Shown here piece after piece: positions 6,697-14,777 of a stretch of 19,800 nucleotides of DNA. The translations under genes and the position numbers were made by a program. Where the stretch lies: contig VSNH01000009.1 in NCBI GenBank assembly GCA_009774215.1, forward strand, positions 30,091 to 49,890. The letters are read 5' to 3'. The notes under the pieces are model-generated. The model had not been told where the DNA came from and did no database searches. It worked only from the letters and a program-made list of their open reading frames with translations. Numbering within the stretch: position 1 is the stretch's first letter; each line of letters starts with the position of its first letter. The stretch is from Lachnospiraceae bacterium (GTDB taxonomy: Bacteria > Bacillota > Clostridia > Lachnospirales > Lachnospiraceae).

Positions 6697-8403
6697 GTGC
6701 GGAAAATCTTGACCTGTCAGGAAATGATTTTATCGGACGATTTTTTGGATATTATTGTAGATTATGACGTAATAGTGGAGATCCTGGAGGGCGCGGATGT
6801 AGAATTTTGCTACCGGGAAATTGATGCCGGATTCGGTGTGGCGCATGTGCGGCGCAGCCAGGTGCAGCCGCTTTCCATAGGCTATTACGGTTATTCGACG
6901 ATTCCTAAGCTGTATGGACTGATGCAGGCGGAGGGGAGAACCTTCGACGCTTCCCCGTTAGCCGCAATGGGCAATATCAAAATACAAAATCCGCCGCTCG
7001 CCTTGCAGGGGAGCGGCGTTATTATGGGATTTATTGATACAGGAATCAATTACCGGGAGGATGTATTCCGGAGAGAGGACGGGAGCACCCGCATTCTTTC
7101 CATCTGGGATCAGACCATACAGGCCGGGGAGCCGCCGACGGGTTTTGCGTACGGCACGGAATACCGCCGGGCGGACATTGACAGGGCGCTTGCCTCGGCG
7201 GAGCCGGAGACGGTAGTCCCCAGCGTCGATACCAACGGACACGGCACGAAAATGGCCTCCGCCGCAGCGGGGAGCCTTCTGAATCAGGGGCTGACATTTC
7301 GGGGAGCGGCGCCTCTTTCGGATATTGCGGTGGTGAAGCTAAAAGGAGCAAAGCCTTATCTGCGGGATTATTATCTCATAGACGATCAGGCGGAAGCGTT
7401 CGAGGAAAACGATATCATGGAGGCCGTGAAGTATCTGCAGCAGATGGCGGTGGCATTCAGCAGGCCCGTGGTGATTGTAATCGGCCTTGGAACGAATATG
7501 GGCAGCCACGACGGCACTTCCGCGCTGGATTCCTATTTAAATATCGTGGCGGGCAGGAGAAGCCTGGCCGTGGTAGTCGGCTGCGGCAATGAAGGGGATA
7601 AGGAACACCACTACGAAAATTTCATGCCAAGCAATGTGGAGATCCGTGTCGCGGGACCCATGAAGGGATTTTGTGCGGAAATCTGGGGAAGTATCCCGGA
7701 TGTCTATGCGGTCTCGATTCGTTCGCCCGGCGGGGAAGTGTCGCCGGTGATTGATTTTCGGAATGGAACAGACAGGAGAATCTCCTTTATTTTTGAGAGA
7801 ACCCGCATACAGGTGGGGGTAGTTCTGGTGGATAAAGATGTCGGCGACCCGCTTATTTTCCTGCGCTTTCAGGATCCGACGCCCGGCATTTGGACAGTGA
7901 CGCTGACGGCTTCCGTGCGGAAACCGAGCGGTGACGGGCAGTATCATATGTGGCTGCCGATCGAAGCATTTCTGGAAGACAGCGTTACGTTTCTGCAGCC
8001 GAGTCCCGACGTGACGTTGACGGAGCCGGCAAACGCCTCACAGGTAATCAGCATTTCCACCTACGACAGCTACACAGACAGTTGGTATGCGCCCTCGGGC
8101 AGAGGGTTTACCAGAAACGGCAGCATCAAGCCGGATCTCGCGGCTCCGGGCGTGGGGGTACATACCGTGCTGGGGGTGGCTGACGGCTCCTGTATGGCGG
8201 CGGCGCTGGCTTCCGGCTGTGTGGCACAGTTTTTGGAGTGGGCGGTGGTGGACGGAAACGCTTACGCCGTGGACAGCCGGGGGACGAAGAGTTTTCTGAT
8301 TCAAGGGGCGGAGAGGCCGGGAGATATCAGCTATCCCGACAGGCGCTGGGGTTATGGACGGATCAATATTAACGGGACGTTCGAGACGCTGGCGAGGCTG
8401 TGA
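6697..8403 (+). CDS. Subtilisin-family (S8) protein with active-site Ser replaced by Cys
   Basis: Resembles the S8 peptidases of Clostridia related to the Csp germination proteases: 568 residues, no signal peptide, a large insertion between the His and Ser regions, and a C-terminal WGYGRININGTFE. Triad positions: Asp114 in GFIDTG, His182 in NGHGTKMAS, oxyanion Asn298 in GCGNEG. The serine block, normally GTSMAA or GTSVAA, reads GSCMAA, so Cys499 stands where the nucleophilic Ser belongs; the DNA reads GGC TCC TGT ATG. The protein may be a thiol protease, have low activity, or be a regulatory pseudoprotease, as known for CspC. The start is uncertain: GTG 6697 has only a distant AAGGG, and TTG 6709 and ATG 6724 are alternatives. 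It lies alone between clpX and a terminator at 8404. Substrate and location are unknown. Confidence 0.85.
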   Translation: MRKILTCQEMILSDDFLDIIVDYDVIVEILEGADVEFCYREIDAGFGVAHVRRSQVQPLSIGYYGYSTIPKLYGLMQAEGRTFDASPLAAMGNIKIQNPPLALQGSGVIMGFIDTGINYREDVFRREDGSTRILSIWDQTIQAGEPPTGFAYGTEYRRADIDRALASAEPETVVPSVDTNGHGTKMASAAAGSLLNQGLTFRGAAPLSDIAVVKLKGAKPYLRDYYLIDDQAEAFEENDIMEAVKYLQQMAVAFSRPVVIVIGLGTNMGSHDGTSALDSYLNIVAGRRSLAVVVGCGNEGDKEHHYENFMPSNVEIRVAGPMKGFCAEIWGSIPDVYAVSIRSPGGEVSPVIDFRNGTDRRISFIFERTRIQVGVVLVDKDVGDPLIFLRFQDPTPGIWTVTLTASVRKPSGDGQYHMWLPIEAFLEDSVTFLQPSPDVTLTEPANASQVISISTYDSYTDSWYAPSGRGFTRNGSIKPDLAAPGVGVHTVLGVADGSCMAAALASGCVAQFLEWAVVDGNAYAVDSRGTKSFLIQGAERPGDISYPDRRWGYGRININGTFETLARL

Positions 8404-8432
8404 GGGGGATCAATAGCAGCGATCCTCTTTTT
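8404..8432 (+). terminator. Intrinsic terminator after the subtilase gene
   Basis: GGGGGATC (8404-8411) pairs with GATCCTCT (8421-8428) using G-T wobbles, followed by TTTT. It begins directly after the TGA stop. Confidence 0.65.
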
Positions 8433-8466
8433 GAAGGTACACAGGCTGACAGGAAAATATTTCATC

Positions 8467-8495
8467 TTTACACGCGAACGTATGTTTGATAACAT
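8467..8495 (+). promoter_or_regulatory. SOS promoter: -35/-10 with LexA box in the spacer
   Basis: TTTACA (8467-8472), a 17-bp spacer and TAACAT (8490-8495) form a sigma-A promoter. The spacer holds CGAACGTATGTTTG (8475-8488), which differs from the Gram-positive LexA/DinR consensus CGAACRNRYGTTYG only near the right end. LexA bound there would block RNA polymerase, so the genes downstream should be induced by DNA damage. Confidence 0.85.
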
Positions 8496-8531
8496 AGTAG
8501 TATGTTCATCAGCAGGGAGGAGGTGAAAGGA

Positions 8532-8831
8532 ATGGAAGAGATGCTCTGCAAGGGAATACTGGCGGACGGGCAGGCAAATATTCCGATCCAGATGATGTCG
8601 TTGACCGACTGCGACGGGAGAATGACGCCGCTTTGGTTCCGGCTGGAGACGGAGGAACATGAGGTCAGGCTGTGCCGGATTGAGGAGGTAGTATCCCGGG
8701 ATGAAAAGAAGTATGTGGGCGTGAGGGAGAAACAGTTTGTCTGTAAGATCAGGCTGGGAAACGTCAGTAAAACTCTCGAGATGCGTTACAGCGTGGAGAC
8801 ACAGAAATGGCGGATCTTCCAATTCCTGTAG
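8532..8831 (+). CDS. Small SOS-operon protein of unknown function
   Basis: First gene of the LexA-controlled operon; 99 residues, no signal peptide or membrane segment. Start: a full AGGAGGTGA (8518-8526) precedes ATG 8532; an upstream ATG at 8502 lies before that site and is unlikely. The last 25 bp overlap the polymerase gene, so the two are probably translationally coupled. The composition suggests a small mixed-beta domain with alternating hydrophobic strands (PLWFRLE, FVCKIRL, LEMRYS) ending WRIFQF. It occupies the place that YolD-like genes have beside Y-family polymerases in Bacillus, but I see no YolD motif. The strand pattern and aromatic end faintly recall DUF6504 partners of ImuB; this is speculative. 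A polymerase accessory role is inferred only from position and regulation. Confidence 0.8.
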   Translation: MEEMLCKGILADGQANIPIQMMSLTDCDGRMTPLWFRLETEEHEVRLCRIEEVVSRDEKKYVGVREKQFVCKIRLGNVSKTLEMRYSVETQKWRIFQFL

Positions 8832-10123
8832 CGGTGGGGAAATATGTGTTCCATATAGACGTCAACAGCGCTTTTCTCGCCTGGACCGCGGCATACCGGG
8901 TGAATGTGCTGGGCGAAAAAGAGGATATCAGGCTGATCCCCAGCATTGTGGGCGGAGATCAGGAAAAACGGCATGGGATTGTTCTTGCCAAGAGCAGTCC
9001 TGCGAAAAAATATGGCATACAGACAGGGGAACCCATTGTGGCGGCGCAGAGGAAATGTCCGGGACTGGTGATCGTACCGCCGGATTATGGCCTGTATGTC
9101 AAGTCCTCCCGTGCCTTTATGAAACTATTGCAGGAGTACAGCGACAAAGTGATCCAGTACAGCATAGACGAGGCGTGGGTGGTGTTCGAGGGCTTTGAAA
9201 AGCTGTACGGCCGTGATCAGATGGTAAAGCTGGCCTATGAATTGAAGGACAGGATCAGGGAGGAATTGGGCTTTACTGTAAATGTGGGCGTTTCCGAAAA
9301 TTTTCTTTTGTCTAAAATGGCGGGTGATTTCTCAAAGCCCGACAAGGTGCATACTCTTTTTCGGGAGGAAATCAGGCAGAAGATGTGGCCGCTCCCCGTC
9401 TCCGATCTGTTTCTTGCGGGACGGGCTACGGTGGAGAAACTGCACGGCGTAGGCATACGGACAATCGGAGAACTGGCGCAGGCGGACGAGGGGATGATAC
9501 GCTCCCTGTTAAAAAAGCACGGACAGACGATACAGGGCTTTGCCCAGGGCGCAGACCTTGATTCTTCCATGATTTCCCATGAGGCAAACAAGGGTTACGG
9601 CAACAGTATGACCGCGCCGGTGGATATCGTGACGGAGGAGTATGCGAGACATCTGCTGCTCTCCTTAAGCGAGACGGTGGGGACAAGGCTCAGGGCTGAC
9701 GGAGTGATGATTGGCGTGGTCAGCGTACATCTGACAACTTGTGAGTTTAAGCGGATGAATAAACAGATGCAGCTGGATTCACCCACAAATATCACGGAGG
9801 AAATATTTGGGGCGGCCTGTCAGCTTTTCAGTAAGCTGTGGGACAGAAAGACACCCCTCAGACAGATGGGAGTCCACACTTCGAAGGTGCAGGAGGAAGC
9901 GGCCCGCCAGTACAGTATTTTTGATTTGGGAAAAAGCGACAGGCTGGAAAAGCTGGACAAGGCGGTGGATCAGATTCGCGGGAAATACGGCGAGGATGCG
10001 ATTTTCCGCGCCAGTTTCCTGAATGGAAATGTATCCCATATGAGCGGCGGACTGAATAAAGAGAGGCGCAGCGGGGTTACATTAGGAATAGATGTGGAGG
10101 GCGAAAAGGTCCGGGAGCTTTGA
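8807..10123 (+). CDS. Y-family translesion DNA polymerase (DinB/UmuC group)
   Basis: Error-prone polymerase that copies past damaged bases. The palm shows Asp18 in HIDVNSAF and the pair Asp121-Glu122 in YSIDEAW, the three metal ligands of the family; Phe23 matches the steric-gate position. HGIVLAKSSPAKKYGI is the finger segment. An HhH-like region (VEKLHGVGIRTIGEL, about 205-225) and a little-finger domain follow. The 438 residues are longer than E. coli DinB (about 350), and DVNSAF rather than DMDCFF places it in the Gram-positive DinB/UmuC-like branch, so I give no symbol. A C-terminal beta-clamp motif cannot be fixed by eye. It overlaps the preceding small gene by 25 bp and follows its LexA promoter. 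ATG 8807 has GGAGA about 8 nt upstream. Confidence 0.93.
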   Translation: MADLPIPVAVGKYVFHIDVNSAFLAWTAAYRVNVLGEKEDIRLIPSIVGGDQEKRHGIVLAKSSPAKKYGIQTGEPIVAAQRKCPGLVIVPPDYGLYVKSSRAFMKLLQEYSDKVIQYSIDEAWVVFEGFEKLYGRDQMVKLAYELKDRIREELGFTVNVGVSENFLLSKMAGDFSKPDKVHTLFREEIRQKMWPLPVSDLFLAGRATVEKLHGVGIRTIGELAQADEGMIRSLLKKHGQTIQGFAQGADLDSSMISHEANKGYGNSMTAPVDIVTEEYARHLLLSLSETVGTRLRADGVMIGVVSVHLTTCEFKRMNKQMQLDSPTNITEEIFGAACQLFSKLWDRKTPLRQMGVHTSKVQEEAARQYSIFDLGKSDRLEKLDKAVDQIRGKYGEDAIFRASFLNGNVSHMSGGLNKERRSGVTLGIDVEGEKVREL

Positions 10124-10174
10124 AGGCTCGGGGCAGGGATCGCTGAAATGGCAGGGAGGAATCCGGAAAAGAAG

Positions 10175-10768
10175 ATGTGCGGAAGATTTTATATAGATGA
10201 CGAGACGGCACGGGAGATTGAGAAGATCGCCCGAAGGATTGACCGTAAGATGGCGAAAACAGGAGATGTACATCCCTCGGAGCCTGCGCTCATCCTGCGG
10301 GCGGATCAGGACAGCGCAGTGGCTGAGGTACTCAGGTGGGGCTATGAGTCGGCGAGAAAAAACACTTTGATTTTTAATGCCAGAACGGAAACGGTGAGGG
10401 AGCGGCCCATGTTCCGCCATGACTATGAAACGCGCCGCTGCCTGATTCCGGCATGTAAGTTTTATGAGTGGAAAGATACCGGTGCAAAGAAAAAGGAGAA
10501 GTATGAGTTTTTTGCGCCGGGAGAGGTTTTGTATCTGGCAGGAATCTATCACAAAGACCCGGCGGGCGACCGCTTTGCCATCCTCACCCGCGGGGCGGAG
10601 GGGTGTATGACGGAGATACACAGCCGGATGCCGCTAATCCTTCGGCGGGAAGACATGGAGGCGTGGCTGTTTTCAGGGAGAGAAGCCGAAAAAATGCTGG
10701 ACATGCATTTCGCGGACTTGCGGAGGAAAAGGAGCGGGGAGGAATACCGGCAGATGAGTTTGTTTTGA
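10175..10768 (+). CDS. SRAP-domain abasic-site-binding protein (YedK/HMCES type)
   Basis: Forms a covalent thiazolidine link with abasic sites in single-stranded DNA, protecting them during replication. Cys2 in MCGRFYID is the crosslinking residue and must be N-terminal after Met removal. I therefore place the start at ATG 10175 rather than the in-frame ATG 10148, which would bury the Cys. Other family residues: Asn68 and Arg70 in FNARTETV, Glu98 in CKFYEWKD, His149 in IHSRMPLIL. It has 197 residues, typical for YedK. GGAGG at 10155-10159 and GGAAAAG at 10165 lie upstream. It follows the Y-family polymerase by 51 nt with no terminator, so it should share the SOS promoter. Coupling lesion bypass to abasic-site shielding makes biological sense. 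Confidence 0.95.
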   Translation: MCGRFYIDDETAREIEKIARRIDRKMAKTGDVHPSEPALILRADQDSAVAEVLRWGYESARKNTLIFNARTETVRERPMFRHDYETRRCLIPACKFYEWKDTGAKKKEKYEFFAPGEVLYLAGIYHKDPAGDRFAILTRGAEGCMTEIHSRMPLILRREDMEAWLFSGREAEKMLDMHFADLRRKRSGEEYRQMSLF

Positions 10769-10786
10769 TTTTAGAGGGGATTAGGA

Positions 10787-10822
10787 GGGGAATCAGCTCT
10801 GATCTAAACTTGCTGATTCCCC
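10787..10822. terminator. Perfect 11-bp inverted repeat between yedK-like gene and lipoprotein gene
   Basis: GGGGAATCAGC (10787-10797) is the exact complement of GCTGATTCCCC (10812-10822) with a 14-nt loop. It begins 19 nt after the SRAP stop. The strong GC stem suggests a terminator for the SOS operon, but no T-run follows; an operator for the next operon is the alternative. Confidence 0.5.
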
Positions 10823-10916
10823 CCACTTGTGGTAAGGTGTTATATGTGAGTGTTACATTTGGAGCACTATGCTCACGCGGCGGTTTTGAATGTTTACGGA
10901 AGGCGGATACAGTGGA

Positions 10917-12131
10917 ATGTGGAAAGGTAAGCTTGGATTAGCCGGGCTGATTTTAATATTGTTCTTGACGGGCTGCGGGAACTCCGCGCAGGAGACGGCA
11001 TCGCCCGCGGAGAACGAAACATCGGAGGAGACCGGGCAGGGAACCGAAGAGGATACGGAGAGCGGATCGGGTGTGGAGATGAGCTCCTGGCGGGAATCGG
11101 TGCAGAAAATGTTTGAAGACCCATACGGGGATTATGTCGAAACGGGCGGGGAGATCGCCTTTCTGACAGACGGCTCCGTGGAGGATGGCGGTTACAATGA
11201 GGCCATTTTTAACGGCGTGCGGATGTACGCTTTGGGGGCGGGAACTTCCTTTTCCTGCTATCATGCTGATCCCAACGCGCCGGAGAGCTATCAGGAGATC
11301 ATACACCGGGCCGTGGAGGACAAGGCAGGCTTGATTGTCTGCGCAGGAGATGTTTTTGGCAAGGCCGTGGGCGCCTTGCAGGGAATGTATTCGCAGACTT
11401 CCTTCTTGCTGGTGGATGCCGTGCCATACGACGGGGAAGGGGAGGAACTTCCCATTGCGGAGAATGTGCACTGTATCCTTTTCCATGAGGAACAGGCCGG
11501 GTACCTGGCGGGCTATATGGCAGTCTGGGAGGGATATCGGAATCTGGGCTTCATAGGCGGCAGAGAGGAGCCTGCCGTGCTGCGTTACGGTTACGGTTAT
11601 CTGCAGGGAATCAATGCGGCGGCCAAGGATTTATCGCTGGATGACGTGGCGGTCAACTATTGGTATGCGGATACTTACGCAGCGGATATCGCGGTGAGGG
11701 AGAAGGCCGACGGCTGGTATGAGAGCGGTACGCAGATTATATTTGCCTGCGGCGGCGGCCTGTATGAGTCCGTGCTGGAGGCGGCGGAAAATCAGGACGG
11801 CCTGATGATCGGGGTGGATGTAGACCAGTGCAGGATTTCAGACCGGGTTTTGACAAGCGCGGTTAAAAATATTGGTGCGGCTGTGACGGATGCGCTCGAT
11901 GAATACTATGCGGACGGCGGCTGGTCGGAGGCGGATGCCGGACAGGTGAAACGTTACGGTGTGGAGGAAGGCTGCGCGGCAATTCCGGTGGTAGATTCGG
12001 AGTGGCGGTTTAAGGAAATTCCGACGACCCACTTTTTTGAAATTTATAAGCAGATGAAAAGAGGAGACAGGACGGTGTCGGATGCAATCGACGCGCCGCC
12101 CGAGATCGCTGTTGCAGTCAATTTTGAATGA
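10917..12131 (+). CDS. BMP/Med-family substrate-binding lipoprotein
   Basis: Secreted, lipid-anchored binding protein of the basic membrane protein family (PnrA/TmpC type, often nucleoside binding). The signal peptide is MWKGKLGLAGLILILFLTGC with lipobox LTGC, so Cys20 would be lipidated. A Glu/Thr/Ser-rich linker runs to about residue 65. The periplasmic-binding fold begins at IAFLTDGSVEDGGYNE (family pattern DGGFN), with GFIGG, GYGYLQGI, IIFACGGG and IGVDVDQ as later landmarks. Start: ATG 10917 gives the clean signal peptide and has GGAAGG at 10898-10903; an in-frame ATG at 10890 would add nine residues. It overlaps the next reading frame by ATGA at 12128. No permease or ATPase genes follow, so it may be a sensor or orphan receptor rather than a transporter part. 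Confidence 0.9.
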   Translation: MWKGKLGLAGLILILFLTGCGNSAQETASPAENETSEETGQGTEEDTESGSGVEMSSWRESVQKMFEDPYGDYVETGGEIAFLTDGSVEDGGYNEAIFNGVRMYALGAGTSFSCYHADPNAPESYQEIIHRAVEDKAGLIVCAGDVFGKAVGALQGMYSQTSFLLVDAVPYDGEGEELPIAENVHCILFHEEQAGYLAGYMAVWEGYRNLGFIGGREEPAVLRYGYGYLQGINAAAKDLSLDDVAVNYWYADTYAADIAVREKADGWYESGTQIIFACGGGLYESVLEAAENQDGLMIGVDVDQCRISDRVLTSAVKNIGAAVTDALDEYYADGGWSEADAGQVKRYGVEEGCAAIPVVDSEWRFKEIPTTHFFEIYKQMKRGDRTVSDAIDAPPEIAVAVNFE

Positions 12132-12148
12132 GCACGGGAGGTTTGGAA

Positions 12149-13915
12149 GTGTATAAGGAGAAGAAAAGTAAAATCCGTTCCGGATGTCCCCTGCTCATAG
12201 GCATTTGTCTGGCGATTGCGCTGCTTGGCGGCTGCGGAGGGGAGACGGCGCCGACAAGCGCGCCGGCCGTACTGGAGGAGACGACAGCGGACAGCGAAGC
12301 CGGACAGCGGGAAAAGGAATTGTCGGAACTGACGGCGGGGGAGACGAGACTGTCGTCGGACGAGCTTTCGGATTATGCGATGGATGTGGCTTTCGTTTAT
12401 GATACGGAGCTGAAAAAGGTAAGGTATTCTCTTACCATGCCGCTGGTTCCGGCCAGTGACGACGCGTATCTGTATCTATTTCGGGCGGACGCCTGGGAGG
12501 AGGACGCGGATGCGCTGGCGAAGGAACCCGTCACAAGGGGCCGCAAAGACAGGGAGTGGGAGGCAGTTTTTCCTTACCGGGACGTCTATCTGTATGAACG
12601 GTTTATTCCGGCGGTCAAGATGGAAGGCAACTATGTGCAGGCGGGCAGGAGCGTATATTTATCGAATCCGGAAGCGCTTGCGGGAAATCAGGAGCCTTAC
12701 CCGGAGACAGGCTCCAAGAAGGGGATTCTGTTAGATCCCACGATGCTGGGGACGCCGGAGCTGACGGATCTTGGCATCAAACACGCAATCTATAATATTC
12801 CCCTTTCTCATATTATGGGGGAGACGACGGATCAGACTTTCCCCACGATCACCTATACATATAAGGGAAGAAATTATGCATTTAACGGGGCAGCGATCAA
12901 CGGTTACGACGGGTTGTTTACCTACCTGTCCGACATGGGGATGACGGCCACGGCGGTGGTGCTGAACGATTGGAATGAGGCTTTCCCGGAGCTGATTCAT
13001 CCGGACGCGCGTGAGCCGGAAAGCGGCGCGTACTATTATATGTTTAATGCATCCGAGGAGGAGGGCGCAAGGACGCTGGAGGCAGTGGCCGGATTTTTGG
13101 CGGAGCGCTATTCGAGCGGTGAGCATGGTATGATACACAGCTGGGTGATCGCCAACGAGATCAACCAGAACCGTGTCTGGAATTTCATGAATACCCGGGA
13201 TGTGATTTACTATACAAAGGAATTTGAAAAATCCTTCCGCATTTTTTATCAGGCGGTAAAAAGCCATTATGCGCAGGGACGTGTATATTTCAGCATTGAC
13301 CATGCATGGAACAGCAATGACGGCGACAATTCCGGCTTTTTTAACGGCAGGGATATTCTGGAAAGCTTTAATGGGGCGGCGCTCGCGCATGGAAATTATG
13401 ACTGGGGCATTGCGATCCATCCGTATCCGGAACCACTTACCCGTGTGAATTACTGGTCGCAGGAGTATGATAAGACAAGGAATGCGCCTCATCTGTCCAT
13501 TATGAATCTGAATGTGCTGACGGATATGCTGTCCGAGGAAGCGTATCTGGACAGGGCGGGCGAGGTGCGCAGCGTCACGATCACGGAACTTGGGTTTTCT
13601 TCGGGCTCCGGGGAACGGCTGCAGGCGGCGGCTTTTGCGTACTGCTATTATATTGTGGAGAATAATCCTTACGTGGACGCTTTTCTGATGAACCGGCAGA
13701 CGGACGCGCCGGAGGAAGTGATGGCGGGGCTGGCTTTCGGTGTGTATGAGTATGACCATTCGGGGAAATATATAAAAGATGTTTTCTGCTATATTGACAC
13801 GGACAGGGCTGGAGAGTACATGGATTTTATGCTCAATATTCTCGGCGCGGACAGTCTGGAGGAGGCGCTTTCCTGGGCGCAGGCGGATGGAAATGCCCAA
13901 TCGGGACAGTCCTGA
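12149..13915 (+). CDS. Lipoprotein with DUF5722 / GH-A-like TIM barrel
   Basis: Exported lipoprotein of 588 residues. Signal peptide MYKEKKSKIRSG... with lipobox LGGC, Cys29. After a Glu/Thr-rich linker comes a beta domain (about 70-180) and then a TIM-barrel-like region matching my recollection of DUF5722. Barrel landmarks: WVIANEIN with Glu337 at the Asn-Glu acid/base position of clan GH-A, a HPYPEP segment, and TITELGFSS with Glu480 at the nucleophile position. Both catalytic carboxylates of a retaining glycosidase are thus present, but the substrate is unknown. Start: GGGAGG (12136-12141) is 7 nt before GTG 12149; ATG 12128, overlapping the previous stop, would add seven residues before the signal peptide. 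Probably co-transcribed with the BMP-like gene and acting on the outer cell surface. Confidence 0.82.
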   Translation: MYKEKKSKIRSGCPLLIGICLAIALLGGCGGETAPTSAPAVLEETTADSEAGQREKELSELTAGETRLSSDELSDYAMDVAFVYDTELKKVRYSLTMPLVPASDDAYLYLFRADAWEEDADALAKEPVTRGRKDREWEAVFPYRDVYLYERFIPAVKMEGNYVQAGRSVYLSNPEALAGNQEPYPETGSKKGILLDPTMLGTPELTDLGIKHAIYNIPLSHIMGETTDQTFPTITYTYKGRNYAFNGAAINGYDGLFTYLSDMGMTATAVVLNDWNEAFPELIHPDAREPESGAYYYMFNASEEEGARTLEAVAGFLAERYSSGEHGMIHSWVIANEINQNRVWNFMNTRDVIYYTKEFEKSFRIFYQAVKSHYAQGRVYFSIDHAWNSNDGDNSGFFNGRDILESFNGAALAHGNYDWGIAIHPYPEPLTRVNYWSQEYDKTRNAPHLSIMNLNVLTDMLSEEAYLDRAGEVRSVTITELGFSSGSGERLQAAAFAYCYYIVENNPYVDAFLMNRQTDAPEEVMAGLAFGVYEYDHSGKYIKDVFCYIDTDRAGEYMDFMLNILGADSLEEALSWAQADGNAQSGQS

Positions 13916-13991
13916 AAGCCAGATAAGATTGGGAAAGGGCAGAACTCTGAGATAGATGGAATTTCAAATATAAAAGGAATGTAAAATAGAA

Positions 13992-14747
13992 ATGAAGGTT
14001 TCCTTACTGGTGACGGTTTACAATGCAAAACAAACGCTCTCCCTCACGCTGAGGAGTATTGAAGAGCAGGACTATCCGGATATAGAGATTGTGATGGTGG
14101 ACGGCGGCTCTGCGGATGGCACGGTGGAGCTGATAAGGGCGTTTGCCGCGCGGATGGAAGAGCGGCAGGGCTATTCGGTGCGCTGGGTCTCGGAGCCGGA
14201 CAACGGGCTCTATGATGCGATGAACAAAGCGTTTCGCATGAGTACGGGAGAAGTGGTCGCCGTATGCAATGATAAATTATGTAAGCCGAACGCCATCAGC
14301 AAAATGATGGACGCGCTGCGGCAGGGCGGCTCCGCGTGTGTAGGCGTCCATGCAGACTTGGTTTATGTGGAAGGTGAGCGAATTGTAAGAGAGTGGCGCA
14401 TGGGGCAGGGAAGGATCACGCAGGGATGGATGCCCGGTCACCCGACCCTCTTTCTGCGGCGGGCGGTGTATGAGAAATACGGACTCTATGATACCTCCTA
14501 CCGCTGTGCGGCGGACTATGAGTTTATGGTGCGTTTTTTAAAAGAACCACAAAATAAGCTGGCCTATGTGCCGGAGATTTTGGTGGCCATGTTCTACGGC
14601 GGTACAAGCAACGCAGGACTTGAGAATTATCTGGTATCCTTCAAGGAAGGGTATCAGGCGCTTAGGAAAAACGAGGTACCCCATCCGCTTTGGATTACGT
14701 TGAGAAGGACGCTGCGGGTGCTCTCGCAGTTTGGGAGCCGCCGCTGA
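13992..14747 (+). CDS. Family 2 glycosyltransferase (WcaA/colanic-type)
   Basis: GT-A inverting glycosyltransferase, 251 residues, without membrane segments. N-terminal nucleotide-binding motif VSLLVTVYNA, then VMVDGGSADGT, SEPDNGLYDAMNKAF (typical of this branch), and the catalytic-region RCAADYEFMVRFL, whose AADYEFM matches the ED/DxD-like acceptor motif. The usual DXD segment reads CNDK, slightly degenerate. It lies 76 nt after the DUF5722 gene with no terminator and 30 nt before the LspA-like gene, hence probably one operon. Acceptor unknown; a surface glycan is likely from context. An AAAAGGAATGTAAA stretch just upstream supplies AAAGG as its ribosome site. Confidence 0.88.
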   Translation: MKVSLLVTVYNAKQTLSLTLRSIEEQDYPDIEIVMVDGGSADGTVELIRAFAARMEERQGYSVRWVSEPDNGLYDAMNKAFRMSTGEVVAVCNDKLCKPNAISKMMDALRQGGSACVGVHADLVYVEGERIVREWRMGQGRITQGWMPGHPTLFLRRAVYEKYGLYDTSYRCAADYEFMVRFLKEPQNKLAYVPEILVAMFYGGTSNAGLENYLVSFKEGYQALRKNEVPHPLWITLRRTLRVLSQFGSRR

Positions 14748-14777
14748 TGCCGGCGGAAAAATAGCAGGAGGCGTGGT

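Noticed and set aside
8502..8531. Earlier ATG start for the small SOS protein
   Set aside because: It lies upstream of the full AGGAGGTGA site, which is spaced correctly for ATG 8532.
10148..10174. Earlier ATG start for the SRAP protein
   Set aside because: It would place the crosslinking Cys at an internal position; the family requires Cys2.
12731..13900. 389-residue minus-strand open frame opposite the DUF5722 gene
   Set aside because: Mirror frame of a well-supported lipoprotein gene; no recognisable domain, His/Arg/Ile-rich as expected for an antisense shadow.
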